A stretch of DNA of 56,323 nucleotides from Levilactobacillus huananensis (GTDB lineage Bacteria; Bacillota; Bacilli; Lactobacillales; Lactobacillaceae), in the NCBI RefSeq assembly GCF_003946145.1, contig NZ_RHOC01000012.1:1-56323 (forward strand), written 5' to 3'. This document shows positions 31,961-41,400 of the stretch, piece by piece. Numbering within the stretch: position 1 is the first letter of the stretch; each line of letters starts with the position of its first letter. Both the position numbers and the translations under genes were made by a program. The notes under the pieces are model-generated. The model was not told the origin of the DNA, did not search any database, and was given only the letters and a program-made list of their open reading frames with translations.

Positions 31961-33238
31961 CTACCGTAAAATACTTAGAACCCATGTCATCCAAGCCCGC
32001 ACAGTGCTGACTCGCCGATTAATAGTGGTGGCATTGAGATCTGGAATATTGGCCTGCATCACTCGCCGAATCTCATCTAAATCGAGCCGTTGGTTATTGA
32101 CCATCGTCGCCTCAAAGATCAGTTTAAACGTGCGATGGGCCAACAATTGTTTCAAGAGTAATTGGTTGCGTTGATCCCCATTGGGCAATGTCCGTATACG
32201 CTGGCCGAGCTCAGTTAGCGTGAATTTACGGGCAACTTTCTTGGCCAGTCCCAGATACACAAGGGCGTTCCCATAGTAATCCCCCTGGCGTGTATTTAAG
32301 CCCAATTCAGCAGCCAAATCCGATCCAGTCAGTGGATCTTCGAGACTTGCCAGACTGCCCAAGACTCGACTAAAACTGTTTGCTTGCGGATAAATACCTT
32401 GCTCGGGTTCATTTGGACTCTGTGCCGCAATCTCCCGTGCCACGGCCACTGGCGTTCCCCAGGTCGTATTCAGGACAAAGTTCATCTGGCGTACCTCGTG
32501 AATACTCGAGTAGTTCATGGGATCCGTGAATTCATAGATATGGAAGGCATAGACCTGATCCACATAGGTAAAGTAGATCGGGACGACTGTCTTACCCGTT
32601 TGTAAACTCTGATAGAGTCGATATGGATAATACAACTGGCGAATCATGAAGTCCTGCGGCAACTTGCGTTTAGCCTCAATGACCGCCAATTTATCTTGAT
32701 TCTCATAGCCAGCATCAATTTCCACCTGACTGTTTGCAACTGCAAAGTCAAACTGCTGGCCCTTGGTCGTCGCAATTTGATAGGTTAGATGACCACTCTT
32801 GACCCGTCCAGTCAGGGTGTCTACCGCCGCGGGCTCTCCCGGCTGGCGGCCGAGTACGTCGTCAATCATCCCCGATGCCTGTGCTACATTCAACGCCATA
32901 CTTTCCGAAGTGATCGGAAAGTGGTCAAACGAGTGGACGAAGTCGGGTAATTGTTTCAGAATTGGTCGCAACTCTCGGTGGACCAACGGTTGGTAGGCCT
33001 TGAACGGCCCAATCTTATAGGTCCCCCGACTATCCGGCAGAATGGCTAATTTATGGGCCTGAAAGATCTGGGGTAAACTACTCGACCAGTCATACTTAGT
33101 CACCAACCGCGGTTCATAGAATGCCTTGATCTGATTTGCGGTGATCTCAAAAATCCCCTCACGCTCGATGGCCCCTAAAATATCATACTTGGCGAATAAT
33201 TGCTCCCAGACGCGATCTCGAATATTCTCCTTAGCCAT
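31961..33238 (-). CDS. Probable type II restriction endonuclease
   Basis: A 425-residue protein that I assign by context and motif. It is divergent from a DNA adenine methyltransferase and holds a PD-(D/E)xK-like core, Asp175 in VEIDAGYENQDK followed by Glu188-Ala-Lys190 in AVIEAKRKL, as in many restriction enzymes. The N-terminal part (about 1-95) and the C-terminal part (about 300-425) look like winged-helix DNA-binding regions. Start at 33238 follows GGGGAAGGA. The recognition sequence is unknown. Other nuclease roles are possible but less likely given the neighbour. Confidence 0.75.
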   Translation of the reverse strand: MAKENIRDRVWEQLFAKYDILGAIEREGIFEITANQIKAFYEPRLVTKYDWSSSLPQIFQAHKLAILPDSRGTYKIGPFKAYQPLVHRELRPILKQLPDFVHSFDHFPITSESMALNVAQASGMIDDVLGRQPGEPAAVDTLTGRVKSGHLTYQIATTKGQQFDFAVANSQVEIDAGYENQDKLAVIEAKRKLPQDFMIRQLYYPYRLYQSLQTGKTVVPIYFTYVDQVYAFHIYEFTDPMNYSSIHEVRQMNFVLNTTWGTPVAVAREIAAQSPNEPEQGIYPQANSFSRVLGSLASLEDPLTGSDLAAELGLNTRQGDYYGNALVYLGLAKKVARKFTLTELGQRIRTLPNGDQRNQLLLKQLLAHRTFKLIFEATMVNNQRLDLDEIRRVMQANIPDLNATTINRRVSTVRAWMTWVLSILR

Positions 33239-33393
33239 TGTGGTCCTTCCCCTCTCGATGCTAAACTAAGTCCATTTTAGCAAATCCCCGACCGTTGCGC
33301 CTATTTTGCATAAATAGTATTGGTTTTTTAAGGGCGTTTTCTTTATACTTGAGACAATATGCCTCAAGACAAGTTATGGAAGGACCTGACCAC

Positions 33394-34341
33394 ATGGCCG
33401 AAAAAATCGTAAATCCAGTTCAAATCACGCCAATCATCAAGTGGGCGGGCGGTAAGAAACGCTTAGCGCCCACCATCGAGGCCCTCACCACCCAACAGGT
33501 TGCCTTTGAAAATATCGACACCTATGTCGAACCCTTTGCCGGAGGGGCAGCTTTCTTTCTCTACTTGGCAACGCGCTATCGCTTCAAACATCAAGTTATC
33601 ATGGACGTCAACGCAGAACTCATCAATCTCTACGTTCAGGTCAGAGACCACCTGGCCGACCTCATCACGGAACTCGGCGCACTCGAGACAGCATACAACG
33701 CTCTCTCCGAAGAGGATGATTTTGTCGCCAAAAAGGCCTACTTCTACGACATGCGGACAACCTTTAACAATGGCATTACCCAGTCGGTTACGAACGAAGC
33801 CGTCACGGAGATTCCCACACCGGTTCGCCAAGCCGCCCTGTTCGTTTTTCTCAACAAGACTGACTTTAACGGTCTCTACCGGGTCAACGCCAAGGGAACC
33901 TTTAACGTGCCCTTCGGCCGCCGAAAAACCGTTTCATTGGTCGACAAGACCAATCTCCAAAACTTCAGCAATCTCTTACAGAATACGACAATTCTACAAG
34001 GTGACTACCACCAGTCCCAACAGTTTGCTAGTGATCGCACCTTTTTCTATTTTGACCCGCCATATCGGCCCCTCACGGATTCGGCTAGCTTTACCAGCTA
34101 CACGAAATCCAGCTTCAACGACGATGCCCAGGTGACCCTGGCCAACTATACCCATGAGTTGGCTAAGGCCGGCGCCCACTTTGCCCTGAGCAACTCGGAT
34201 CCGCATCAAAGCGATCCAACCGATGATTTTTTTGAGACACTCTACCAAGATTTCACGATTAATCGTCTCACAGCGGCCCGTATGATTTCGGCGCGCAGCA
34301 AGGGACGTGGGAATGTTTCTGAACTGCTGATCGTTCACTAG
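33394..34341 (+). CDS. DNA adenine N6-methyltransferase (Dam/MboI-type)
   Basis: A 315-residue alpha-class m6A methyltransferase: IIKWAGGKKRL at 14-24, AdoMet motif I VEPFAGGAAFF (45-55), and the catalytic DPPY (221-224) followed by RPLTDSASFTSYTKSSF. The NGLYRVNAKGTFNVPFGR stretch is the DpnM/MboI-like target loop. It probably modifies an adenine in the site cut by the divergent endonuclease; GATC is common for the family, but is not established here. Start at 33394 follows GGAAGGA at 9 bases. A DUF1801-type gene follows 16 bases downstream. Confidence 0.92.
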   Translation: MAEKIVNPVQITPIIKWAGGKKRLAPTIEALTTQQVAFENIDTYVEPFAGGAAFFLYLATRYRFKHQVIMDVNAELINLYVQVRDHLADLITELGALETAYNALSEEDDFVAKKAYFYDMRTTFNNGITQSVTNEAVTEIPTPVRQAALFVFLNKTDFNGLYRVNAKGTFNVPFGRRKTVSLVDKTNLQNFSNLLQNTTILQGDYHQSQQFASDRTFFYFDPPYRPLTDSASFTSYTKSSFNDDAQVTLANYTHELAKAGAHFALSNSDPHQSDPTDDFFETLYQDFTINRLTAARMISARSKGRGNVSELLIVH

Positions 34342-34357
34342 GACTGGAGGACTTTGT

Positions 34358-34699
34358 ATGACCCTCATCACGGCTTATATTGACCAAGCACCAAGTGAGA
34401 CCCAACCACAGCTCACGGCAATGTATCAGCTCCTCAAAGAATTATTACCCGATGCCACTGAAAAATTCAGTTATGGGATGCCAGCATTCGTATTGGGCAA
34501 ACCTGTCGTTTACTTTGCTGCCATGAAACATCATCTGGGATTCTACCCCACATCTGGTCCCATCACAGCATTTGAGGACGATTTGCTGGGACGCTATAAG
34601 TATTCCAAGGGGGCAGTCCAATTTGCTTACGACCAGCCGCTGCCGGTCGAACTGATTACTAAAATGGTGAAATTTCGATTGGCCGAAATCGCGGGGTAG
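34358..34699 (+). CDS. DUF1801 / YdhG-type small protein
   Basis: A 113-residue single-domain protein with the DUF1801 core: EKFSYGMPAFVLGKPVVYFAAMKHHLGFYPTSG and YSKGAVQFAYDQPLPVELITKMVKFRLAE. B. subtilis YdhG was proposed as a frataxin-like iron chaperone, but the function of most members is unproven. It is cotranscribed with the methyltransferase (gap 16 bases, ACTGGAGGA ribosome site), probably by chance acquisition. Confidence 0.88.
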   Translation: MTLITAYIDQAPSETQPQLTAMYQLLKELLPDATEKFSYGMPAFVLGKPVVYFAAMKHHLGFYPTSGPITAFEDDLLGRYKYSKGAVQFAYDQPLPVELITKMVKFRLAEIAG

Positions 34700-34781
34700 A
34701 TTGTAACTTTCCGCCTGCGACTAAGACTGTCAGACCACTGCAACCGTGTTTTCTTTGAACGCGGCCATTCTCAACAGATTA

Positions 34782-34828
34782 AAAAGATGTCGACCACCTA
34801 TCCTGAGATAATTGGTCGACATCCTTTT
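34782..34828 (+). terminator. Terminator of the methyltransferase operon
   Basis: An 11-pair stem (GATGTCGACCA against TGGTCGACATC) with a long loop and flanking A and T tracts. Confidence 0.8.
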
Positions 34829-34945
34829 ATTTGTCACCTAAATTCAAATTGACTATAATTGCGAAACCTAATAACTGAAAACCGAACGCAACTATTAGCT
34901 CGGAGACGCTGTCAATGGTCTGATTGGCCTGTATTCAGAACCCGT

Positions 34946-35596
34946 TTAGTCTTCGCTACCCATTAACCGAGCTGCAAAGGCTGCCAGAATCGCCCCAACT
35001 TCAGGGGCCACAATGTAAAGCCACAAGTGTGACAAGGCACTGCCACCAGCAAAGATGGCTGGCCCAAATGACCGTGCTGGGTTCAAAGAACCGCCAGTCA
35101 GGTTCAAAGCGACAATGATCAGAAAAGCTAAGGTAATCCCGATCGTCAGGCCGGCAAAGTCACCGTTACCATGGCGATCGCTGGTAACATTTAAGATCAC
35201 CATTAAGAAAAGGAACGTTACCAAGGTCTCAACGACAAAGGCTAGCCCCGTTGAAATCTTTGGAAAGTCCGTCTGACCTAATTGCGTCGTCGCTAAGCCC
35301 AAGCCGCCTACAAAGAGTCGGATGCAGGCCGAAGCTACTGTCGCACCTAAGAATTGTGCCACCATGTAACCCGCGGCATCACGGCCATCAATCCGACGGT
35401 TAATCAACATAGCTGTTGTGACAGCCGGGTTGAAGTGACCACCTGAAATGCCACCGAAGGCATAAGCTGAAATCGTAATCGCTAACCCGAAAGCTAACCC
35501 AATTGTCAGGGTATTCCCCGCGGCCACCGTGACTGCTCCGGTCCCCAAGAACACCAACATGAAGGTGCCCATAAATTCCGCTGCATATTTTCGCAT
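34946..35596 (-). CDS. MIP family channel (aquaporin-like)
   Basis: A 216-residue membrane channel with six helices and two half-helices carrying NPA: HFNPAVT near residue 64 and LNPARSFGPA near 175. The spacing and the RSFGP after the second NPA resemble water-type aquaporins (AqpZ) more than glycerol facilitators. Lactobacillar members also pass H2O2 or lactic acid. I take the second ATG (35596), which has the better distance from GGGAGGA; 35599 is the alternative. It is 175 bases downstream of pcp, with a possible terminator between, so it is probably independent. Confidence 0.92.
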   Translation of the reverse strand: MRKYAAEFMGTFMLVFLGTGAVTVAAGNTLTIGLAFGLAITISAYAFGGISGGHFNPAVTTAMLINRRIDGRDAAGYMVAQFLGATVASACIRLFVGGLGLATTQLGQTDFPKISTGLAFVVETLVTFLFLMVILNVTSDRHGNGDFAGLTIGITLAFLIIVALNLTGGSLNPARSFGPAIFAGGSALSHLWLYIVAPEVGAILAAFAARLMGSED

Positions 35597-35685
35597 CATA
35601 AGTCCTCCCATCAATTTCGCTATTATACAAATCCTATTATAGAATAATCCAACGCGTCTGGGATTAATTATGATGAAATTTATAA

Positions 35686-35720
35686 ACGGGCCCTGACGTC
35701 TTTCCAGGTGAGAAGCCCGT
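35686..35720 (-). terminator. Possible terminator after pcp
   Basis: ACGGGC and GCCCGT (with inner CCTG/CAGG) flank the pcp end; on the minus strand the stem is followed by TTATAAATTT. The stem is interrupted, so efficiency is uncertain. Confidence 0.4.
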
Positions 35721-35771
35721 CGGATAAAGCTTTGTGACCTCTTACCGATTTTGATCAAGTTCACTCACCGT

Positions 35772-36407
35772 CTAAGCTAGAGCGTCTGACTGGCGCTCAA
35801 CGGGCGTCGTGACAATTGCGGTAATGGCCGCCGTAATCCCTCTGACGTCATCGTCCAAGGCTAATGATGGCTGACCAGGCTTTGTGACCACCTGGCTAGG
35901 TAAAAATGGAATATGTAGAAATCCCGCCCGTAACTTTGGAAATTCAGTTGCCCGCAGATACTGAACGCGATACATCAGGTCATTGCAGACATAGGTTCCA
36001 GCAGTCGTGGAGAGCAGAGACGGAATCCCTGCCGCCCGAATAGCTTGAACCATGGCTTTCACCGGTAATTGTGTGAAGTAAGCCGCAGCCCCCGTCGCTT
36101 CAATCAGGTCGCCTGTTGGTTGGACCCCCGCATTGTCTGCGATGCGACCGTCGGCAAGATTGATCGCCACTCGTTCAGGCGTTAACCCAAACCGACCGCC
36201 AGCCTGACCTATACTGAGTACCACATCGGGATGGTCTGCTTCAATGGCTGATCGCACGACCGTCGCACAACGTTTGAATTCAGTTGGCACCACCAACGGT
36301 ATCACCTGAGCACCAGAAATCGTAGCTGGTAGCCGCTTGACCGCTTCCATCGCTGGATTAGTGGTCTCCCCACCAAAGGGATCGAAGCCTGTAACCAAAA
36401 TTTTCAT
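35772..36407 (-). CDS. pcp: Pyroglutamyl-peptidase I
   Basis: This cysteine peptidase removes N-terminal pyroglutamate from peptides, in the cytoplasm. The 211-residue protein begins [17 protein letters not shown] and has the catalytic residues Glu78 ([10 protein letters not shown]), Cys141 ([12 protein letters not shown]) and His165 ([10 protein letters not shown]), a full C15 family triad. Start at 36407 follows GAGGAGG. It is a stand-alone gene in peptide-dependent lactobacilli. Confidence 0.96.
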   Translation of the reverse strand: MKILVTGFDPFGGETTNPAMEAVKRLPATISGAQVIPLVVPTEFKRCATVVRSAIEADHPDVVLSIGQAGGRFGLTPERVAINLADGRIADNAGVQPTGDLIEATGAAAYFTQLPVKAMVQAIRAAGIPSLLSTTAGTYVCNDLMYRVQYLRATEFPKLRAGFLHIPFLPSQVVTKPGQPSLALDDDVRGITAAITAIVTTPVERQSDALA

Positions 36408-36622
36408 AATCCCAACCTCCTCGACATAAAATTAGGTTCATTATACGCCAATCTCAGTTCTAGACACCCCATAATCTATGGCGACACAGACAGGCTGAAA
36501 AAAGGCATTTCTGGACAGTATCCCCACCACATGCTATGATGAGTCTCTTTGCATGTGACATACATACGTCTCGTCTCTTTTACACTGACAACTCTAACCA
36601 ATAGAAAGGCGGCAATTAACTC

Positions 36623-36937
36623 ATGCCCTTAACGCAACTCAACCTCGGCTCCGAACTCGGTGTCGAAATTTTGCATCACCGTTGGTACGCGCTCGTCCTT
36701 TATCAACTCACTGAAGATCCCACTGAATTCATGGACCTGCGCCAAGCAATCCGTGGCATCTCCACATTTAACCTCTTTACCACCCTCCACAAGCTGGAAG
36801 ACTGGGGCCTCGTCGATGCCTTCGAGGACGACAATTACAGTTACCAACTCACCGACAATGGGCTCATGTTTCACCGTATTCTTCGTGACTTCGAATCTTG
36901 GGGAAACCATGCGTTAACTAATAATTTAGCAATCTAA
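36623..36937 (+). CDS. HxlR-like winged-helix transcriptional regulator
   Basis: A 104-residue single-domain regulator. The winged helix reads HHRWYALVLYQLTEDPTEFMDLRQAIRGISTFNLFTTLHKLEDWGLVD, then a wing (EDDNYSYQLTDNG), which fits the HxlR/DUF24 family, although the first helix is less typical. There is no cysteine, so it cannot be a thiol-based sensor such as HypR. It is transcribed alone and its targets are not evident; the divergent pcp and the downstream phosphatase gene are candidates. Confidence 0.75.
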   Translation: MPLTQLNLGSELGVEILHHRWYALVLYQLTEDPTEFMDLRQAIRGISTFNLFTTLHKLEDWGLVDAFEDDNYSYQLTDNGLMFHRILRDFESWGNHALTNNLAI

Positions 36938-36943
36938 CCTTTT

Positions 36944-36972
36944 AGAGCCTTCCCAGGAAAGCTCTTTTTTAT
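36944..36972 (+). terminator. Terminator of the HxlR-like gene
   Basis: A stem AGAGCCTTCC/GGAAAGCTCT is followed by six T residues, starting 7 bases past the stop. Confidence 0.85.
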
Positions 36973-37082
36973 TACAATCATCGTAAACTGCCCTTTTTAT
37001 TAGCTTTTAAATGATGAATATTGAGAAATAAAACGGAACGTAATAGTTTGGTATGGATTTCGTATTGCTTTGCCTAAGTCTG

Positions 37083-37111
37083 CTGACAAAGGGATTAAAC
37101 TCTCTTATGAT
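37083..37111 (+). promoter_or_regulatory. Promoter of the secreted phosphatase gene
   Basis: CTGACA (37083-37088) and TATGAT (37106-37111) are separated by 17 bases, 53 bases ahead of the ATG. Confidence 0.65.
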
Positions 37112-37164
37112 AGTCATGTAACAGCTATGAAAACGCACCTCAACTTTGAAAGGTAGGTATTTTC

Positions 37165-38922
37165 ATGAAAAACAGACATCATCATTGGGCCCGTAAAGCG
37201 GCCACAGCACTTTCTCTAGTTGCTGTCACCTTACCCCTGGTTACAACCGTGACCACGGCTCACGCCAGCCACAAGGCTAAGCAACCTGACCTCGCCAAGC
37301 TTCTAGCTCCACACAAGGCTGGGTACGGCTACTTTGTCGACACGTACCAACAAAACACCGACAAGTTCACCACACCCACGACCAATCCCGTAATTGGCCT
37401 GGTTGACGAATTTTCTACATATTGGACCCACAATCAAGAACCTCTCAACAAGCCCTTACTCGACCTCAACATCGAGAAATCTGCAGCGATTACCCGCAAC
37501 CGGACCGCTGTTGATGCCGAACGGTCATTTCTGACTGACCAACGGGATAACCGTTATGCCGTCATCCAAGCCCTTGGGCCTTACGCCCCAGCATTCATCC
37601 GCAATGCTAACGCACAAACCGAAACAGATTCGATGCCTAGCGATCCACTTCCTTCAAATTTCAAGAAGAAACACGTTGAATGGGCATCTGCCACATCGAC
37701 GTTAGGTCCCGTCGTTCAACTGGTAAACCTCACCAAGCAAATGCCTTACTCTGGCACTAACACTGTGAAGCATTACTACGACTTCGTCCGACCATACCGG
37801 ATCAGTCCTTCAGTTTTGCCCTTACCTGCTTTAAAGAACATTATGGCAACTGCTGCAAAGGATTCCTACGACTTCCCAAGTGGCCATACCACCGGTGGTT
37901 TTGAAAGTGGTCTGTCCCTAGCCTACGCCTTCCCAGAACGCTTCCAAGAACTCGCCACGCGTTCTTCCGAAGTGGGTTACGATCGTGTAATCGCCGGCCG
38001 TCACTCACCACTCGCCGTCATGGGTGGCCGAATGGTTGGATCAGCCATGACCGCTGCGACACTTTACGACCACAACAACCAATCCCTCATGAAGGATGCC
38101 TTAGAAGTCGCACATTCCAGTGCCTTATTAGGGAGCAAAGACACTTCCGTTCATGACGATTACGGTAACTATGAAACCAACCGTGCCGCCTACCGTTACC
38201 GGATGACTTACGGCTTTGACCAAACTGGTGACACCCACCAAGAAATGCGCGTTCCTAAGGGGGCTGAAGCGCTTCTGGGTAGCCGTCTACCTTACCTAAG
38301 TGCCAACCAACGTCGCGCTGTTATCTTCACGACTGGAATGCCTTCTGGCTACCCTGTAATGGACGACGCCGAAGGCTGGGGTCGAATCGACCTCTTCTCC
38401 GCAGCCAATGGTTACGGGGCCTTCCTCACCAACACCAAGGTCACCATGGATGCTAAGAAGGGTGGCTTCAACGCCAAAGACAACTGGCGTAACAAGATCA
38501 CCGGTACCGGTAAATTCACTAAGGCCGGAACTGGTGCCCTGACACTGAGCGGTGCCAACCGTTACACCGGTGGGACTGTCGTTCAAGGTGGGACACTTCA
38601 ACTCGCAAACAAGTCTGCCTTTGGGACTGGTAACGTGCAACTCAAGAAGGGGACGATCACCCTTTCTGCCAAGACGGTTGCCGTCAAGGGCCAATTTGAG
38701 ACCGCCAAGGCTGGTAAGCTGACAATGAGCCGTGCTGGTCACCTGACGGTTAAGAAAAACGCCAAATTCAACGGTACCCTGAAGTTAACTAAGGGTGACT
38801 TGAAGAAGGGCGCTAAATTAATCACTTACAAGAAACACAGCGGCAAGTTCCGTCACGTTTCTGGCCTGCCTAAGGGTTGGCACGTTGTTTACACAAAACA
38901 TGCACTTAAGTTAGCTAAGTAA
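37165..38922 (+). CDS. Secreted PAP2/class A acid phosphatase with autotransporter-type beta-strand repeat
   Basis: A 585-residue exported protein. The signal peptide ends near AHAS (about 35). The phosphatase domain contains FPSGHTTGGFESGLSLAY (about 238-255) and GYDRVIAGRHSP (about 272-283), the PAP2 vanadium-type active-site motifs. The C-terminal part has the PATR-like repeat FTKAGTGALTLSGANRYTGGT followed by VVQGGTLQLANKSAFGTGNVQL (about 450-495), normally found in autotransporter passengers of Gram-negative bacteria. A lysine-rich tail could hold the protein to the wall. It probably frees phosphate from extracellular esters. Start at 37165 follows GAAAGGTAGG. Confidence 0.9.
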   Translation: MKNRHHHWARKAATALSLVAVTLPLVTTVTTAHASHKAKQPDLAKLLAPHKAGYGYFVDTYQQNTDKFTTPTTNPVIGLVDEFSTYWTHNQEPLNKPLLDLNIEKSAAITRNRTAVDAERSFLTDQRDNRYAVIQALGPYAPAFIRNANAQTETDSMPSDPLPSNFKKKHVEWASATSTLGPVVQLVNLTKQMPYSGTNTVKHYYDFVRPYRISPSVLPLPALKNIMATAAKDSYDFPSGHTTGGFESGLSLAYAFPERFQELATRSSEVGYDRVIAGRHSPLAVMGGRMVGSAMTAATLYDHNNQSLMKDALEVAHSSALLGSKDTSVHDDYGNYETNRAAYRYRMTYGFDQTGDTHQEMRVPKGAEALLGSRLPYLSANQRRAVIFTTGMPSGYPVMDDAEGWGRIDLFSAANGYGAFLTNTKVTMDAKKGGFNAKDNWRNKITGTGKFTKAGTGALTLSGANRYTGGTVVQGGTLQLANKSAFGTGNVQLKKGTITLSAKTVAVKGQFETAKAGKLTMSRAGHLTVKKNAKFNGTLKLTKGDLKKGAKLITYKKHSGKFRHVSGLPKGWHVVYTKHALKLAK

Positions 38923-38935
38923 CCGTAATGCCTAG

Positions 38936-38973
38936 AAAAGGGCTGGAATCAATTACTGATTCCAGCCCTTTTC
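38936..38973 (+). terminator. Terminator of the secreted phosphatase gene
   Basis: A perfect 16-pair stem (AAAAGGGCTGGAATCA and complement) with a 5-base loop, usable on both strands. Confidence 0.9.
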
Positions 38974-39054
38974 GTGTACTTATACGATTGTGAGGATAAC
39001 CGCCGCTAAGAATTTCATTCCGTATAAATGGTGAGGCTGACCTAGTCGACACGA

Positions 39055-40824
39055 CTATGCCTTGAATTGAATTTTGACGTAGTCGCGGTACAGCGGCAAT
39101 TTGGCCATCAATTCTTGGTGAGTTCCATTGCCACTAACATGACCATTCTCGATGAAGTAAATGTTGTCGGCATCCACGATGGTGCTCAATCGATGCGCGA
39201 TAATTAAGGTTGTCCGCCCCTTCATCAACTCACCGAGCGCTTGTTGAACCATGGCTTCGGACTCGGAGTCCAGACTGGCGGTCGCTTCATCCAAGAGGAG
39301 AATCTTAGGGTCACGGAGAAAGGCGCGGGCGATCGCCAAACGTTGCCGTTGTCCTCCACTAACCTTGACTCCACGTTCACCAACCTGGGTATCCAAGCCA
39401 GCGGACATGTTGTGAACAAACTCATCGGCTGACGCTAACTTCAAAACGCGCCACAACTCATCATCTGAATAGCTGCGGTTAGCGCCGTAGGTGAGGTTGT
39501 GTCGGATGGTTCCTGCCATAATTGCGGAATCTTGGCTTACATAGCCAATCTGTGACCGCCAATCGCTGAGGTTAAAGTCGTTAACATCCTCGCCACCAAT
39601 CGTTACCCGCCCACTCTGGGGCCGATAGTAACGCTCGATAAGGCCAAAGATCGTGGATTTACCACCACCGGAAGGTCCAGCGAACGCGACCACTGTATTA
39701 GGTTCTGCGGTGAAGTTCACGTCATGAAGAACCGGTTGCCCATCATCCTCATAGGCGAAGTCCACATGTTCCATGGCTAAGGCCTGATCAGTAACGGATT
39801 GGGTTGGCCCTTGCGCCAATCGTTCTTCCGGTTCTGCCAACAGTTCACGAACGCGTGCTGTTGACCCACTCGCCTTCGCCGTGTCGGTGAAGAATCGAGC
39901 CAAGGTTCCAGCAGGTCCGATGATTTGAAACAGATACATCAGAAATGAGAACATCATCCCTAAGCTCATGGTACCAGCAGAAACGCGCACGGCAGCGTAC
40001 GCCAAGACCCCCACGAAGACGGCCAACATGCTCGCCGTCATAGCTGGACCGGCAATAGAGTCATAGATGGCTTCCTTGAGCCCAATGTGATATAAATCTT
40101 GAATTTGAGCTGAACCCGTTTGTGTCTCATAATGCTCCGCATTGGATGATTTCACCAACCGAATCTCACTTAACGTTTCATCAGTCTGCCCACTGAAAGT
40201 CGCCATGGCATCTTGCCGTTGCCGACCAATCTTTCGGGACTTAACCATGATTGGAAACATGACTAACATCACCAGCGGTACCGCGACAAACATGATCATC
40301 GTCATTCGCCAGTCCATTAAGAGCATGATGACCAGCGCCCCCACTAGCTGGAGCAGTGACGTAACCATCTGTGGAAATGAGTTGGCCAGCAGATCCTTGA
40401 TCTGCATCGTGTCGTTGACTAACCGGGAAGTCATCTCACCAGTCTTCACGTTATCAAAATAACTCACGCGTAACCGGATTAACTTCTGCCACAGTGTTTC
40501 CCGCAGACGGGCCACCACATTTTCACCGAAAAATCCTAGTAAAGCCCCGGATCCGGCACTAACTAGGGCACTCACGATAAATAAAGCGATAACCGTCATC
40601 AACAGGGGCTGATTCATTGCGTGTCCCAGGCCGTTAATCAAAGACTGTGCTAGCTTCGGCACGGCCAGTTGTGCACCGGTCGCCAGCATCCCTAGAAATA
40701 GTCCAACCCACAGTTGCCAATACTTCGGCTTGGTTTGGCGAATCAATGCCAAGAAGCCTTTAAAATCAAATTTTTCTGCGCGCCGTTTCCCAGCGGTCCG
40801 CGGTGTTGCTAATCTATGTTCCAT
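39055..40824 (-). CDS. ABC multidrug exporter, half-transporter (LmrA/BmrA/MsbA type)
   Basis: A 589-residue fused membrane-ATPase protein. Six helices lie in 35-320, with the coupling segment TGEMTSRLVNDT. The ATPase holds Walker A GPSGGGKST (about 386-394), signature VSGGQRQRLAIARAFL, Walker B ILLLDEATASLD and the switch His in IIAHRLST. It should act as a homodimer exporting drugs or lipids. It lies 25 bases behind a MarR gene and is probably under its control. The ATG at 40824 follows GGAGG. Confidence 0.95.
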   Translation of the reverse strand: MEHRLATPRTAGKRRAEKFDFKGFLALIRQTKPKYWQLWVGLFLGMLATGAQLAVPKLAQSLINGLGHAMNQPLLMTVIALFIVSALVSAGSGALLGFFGENVVARLRETLWQKLIRLRVSYFDNVKTGEMTSRLVNDTMQIKDLLANSFPQMVTSLLQLVGALVIMLLMDWRMTMIMFVAVPLVMLVMFPIMVKSRKIGRQRQDAMATFSGQTDETLSEIRLVKSSNAEHYETQTGSAQIQDLYHIGLKEAIYDSIAGPAMTASMLAVFVGVLAYAAVRVSAGTMSLGMMFSFLMYLFQIIGPAGTLARFFTDTAKASGSTARVRELLAEPEERLAQGPTQSVTDQALAMEHVDFAYEDDGQPVLHDVNFTAEPNTVVAFAGPSGGGKSTIFGLIERYYRPQSGRVTIGGEDVNDFNLSDWRSQIGYVSQDSAIMAGTIRHNLTYGANRSYSDDELWRVLKLASADEFVHNMSAGLDTQVGERGVKVSGGQRQRLAIARAFLRDPKILLLDEATASLDSESEAMVQQALGELMKGRTTLIIAHRLSTIVDADNIYFIENGHVSGNGTHQELMAKLPLYRDYVKIQFKA

Positions 40825-40849
40825 CTCTTATGCCTCCGGTGAATCAAAA

Positions 40850-41368
40850 TTAGAAGCGGGGACGACCCATCCCATGGTGGGGCCAGCCGTGTCCGCGTTG
40901 CATGAAGTCATCCCAATCCAGATCAGCGACCTGGTGATTCAACTTCGTCAATAGCTCTTCAAGTTGGGTCTGTTCAGCCGGCGTCAAGCCACCGAATAGC
41001 CGATCGGCGACCTCGCGACTACGTTGATCGTACTGCGCAAATAGATCCCGTCCGTGGTCACTCAACCGAACAATCACTGCCCGCTTATCCGTGGCACTAG
41101 GGACGCGTTCAACAAATCCAGCGTCCACCAATCGACTGATCGTGGCGCTGACCGAACTGGGACGAATGTCCAAGATTTCGGCAATCTCCGCATTAGTCAA
41201 ACCCTCTGGCGATTGCGCCAAAATCTTTAACAAACGACCTTGGCCACGGTGACCTCCCCGGCCACCAGGACCACCCATTCCAGGATGTGGACCTACCGCT
41301 ATTAAGAACATGCGGTTTGTCATCAGTTTTCCAAAGCTCTGAAGTAAATCGCGACTCTCGTCTGTCAT
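40850..41368 (-). CDS. MarR family regulator with glycine/histidine-rich insertions
   Basis: A 172-residue MarR protein. The winged helix is LTNAEIAEILDIRPSSVSATISRLVDAGFVERV then DKRAVIVRLSDHG. Unusual are a Gly/His/Arg-rich stretch before the domain (HPGMGGPGGRGGHRGQGR) and a histidine-rich tail (QRGHGWPHHGMGRPRF). Start at 41368 (MTDESRDLL) follows GGGAGGA; the longer frame to 41410 crosses the promoter. It heads an operon with the ABC exporter, and probably represses it from repeats at 41428-41454. Confidence 0.9.
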   Translation of the reverse strand: MTDESRDLLQSFGKLMTNRMFLIAVGPHPGMGGPGGRGGHRGQGRLLKILAQSPEGLTNAEIAEILDIRPSSVSATISRLVDAGFVERVPSATDKRAVIVRLSDHGRDLFAQYDQRSREVADRLFGGLTPAEQTQLEELLTKLNHQVADLDWDDFMQRGHGWPHHGMGRPRF

Positions 41369-41400
41369 CTCAAATTCCTCCCTGTTTTCTTGATGGAATA

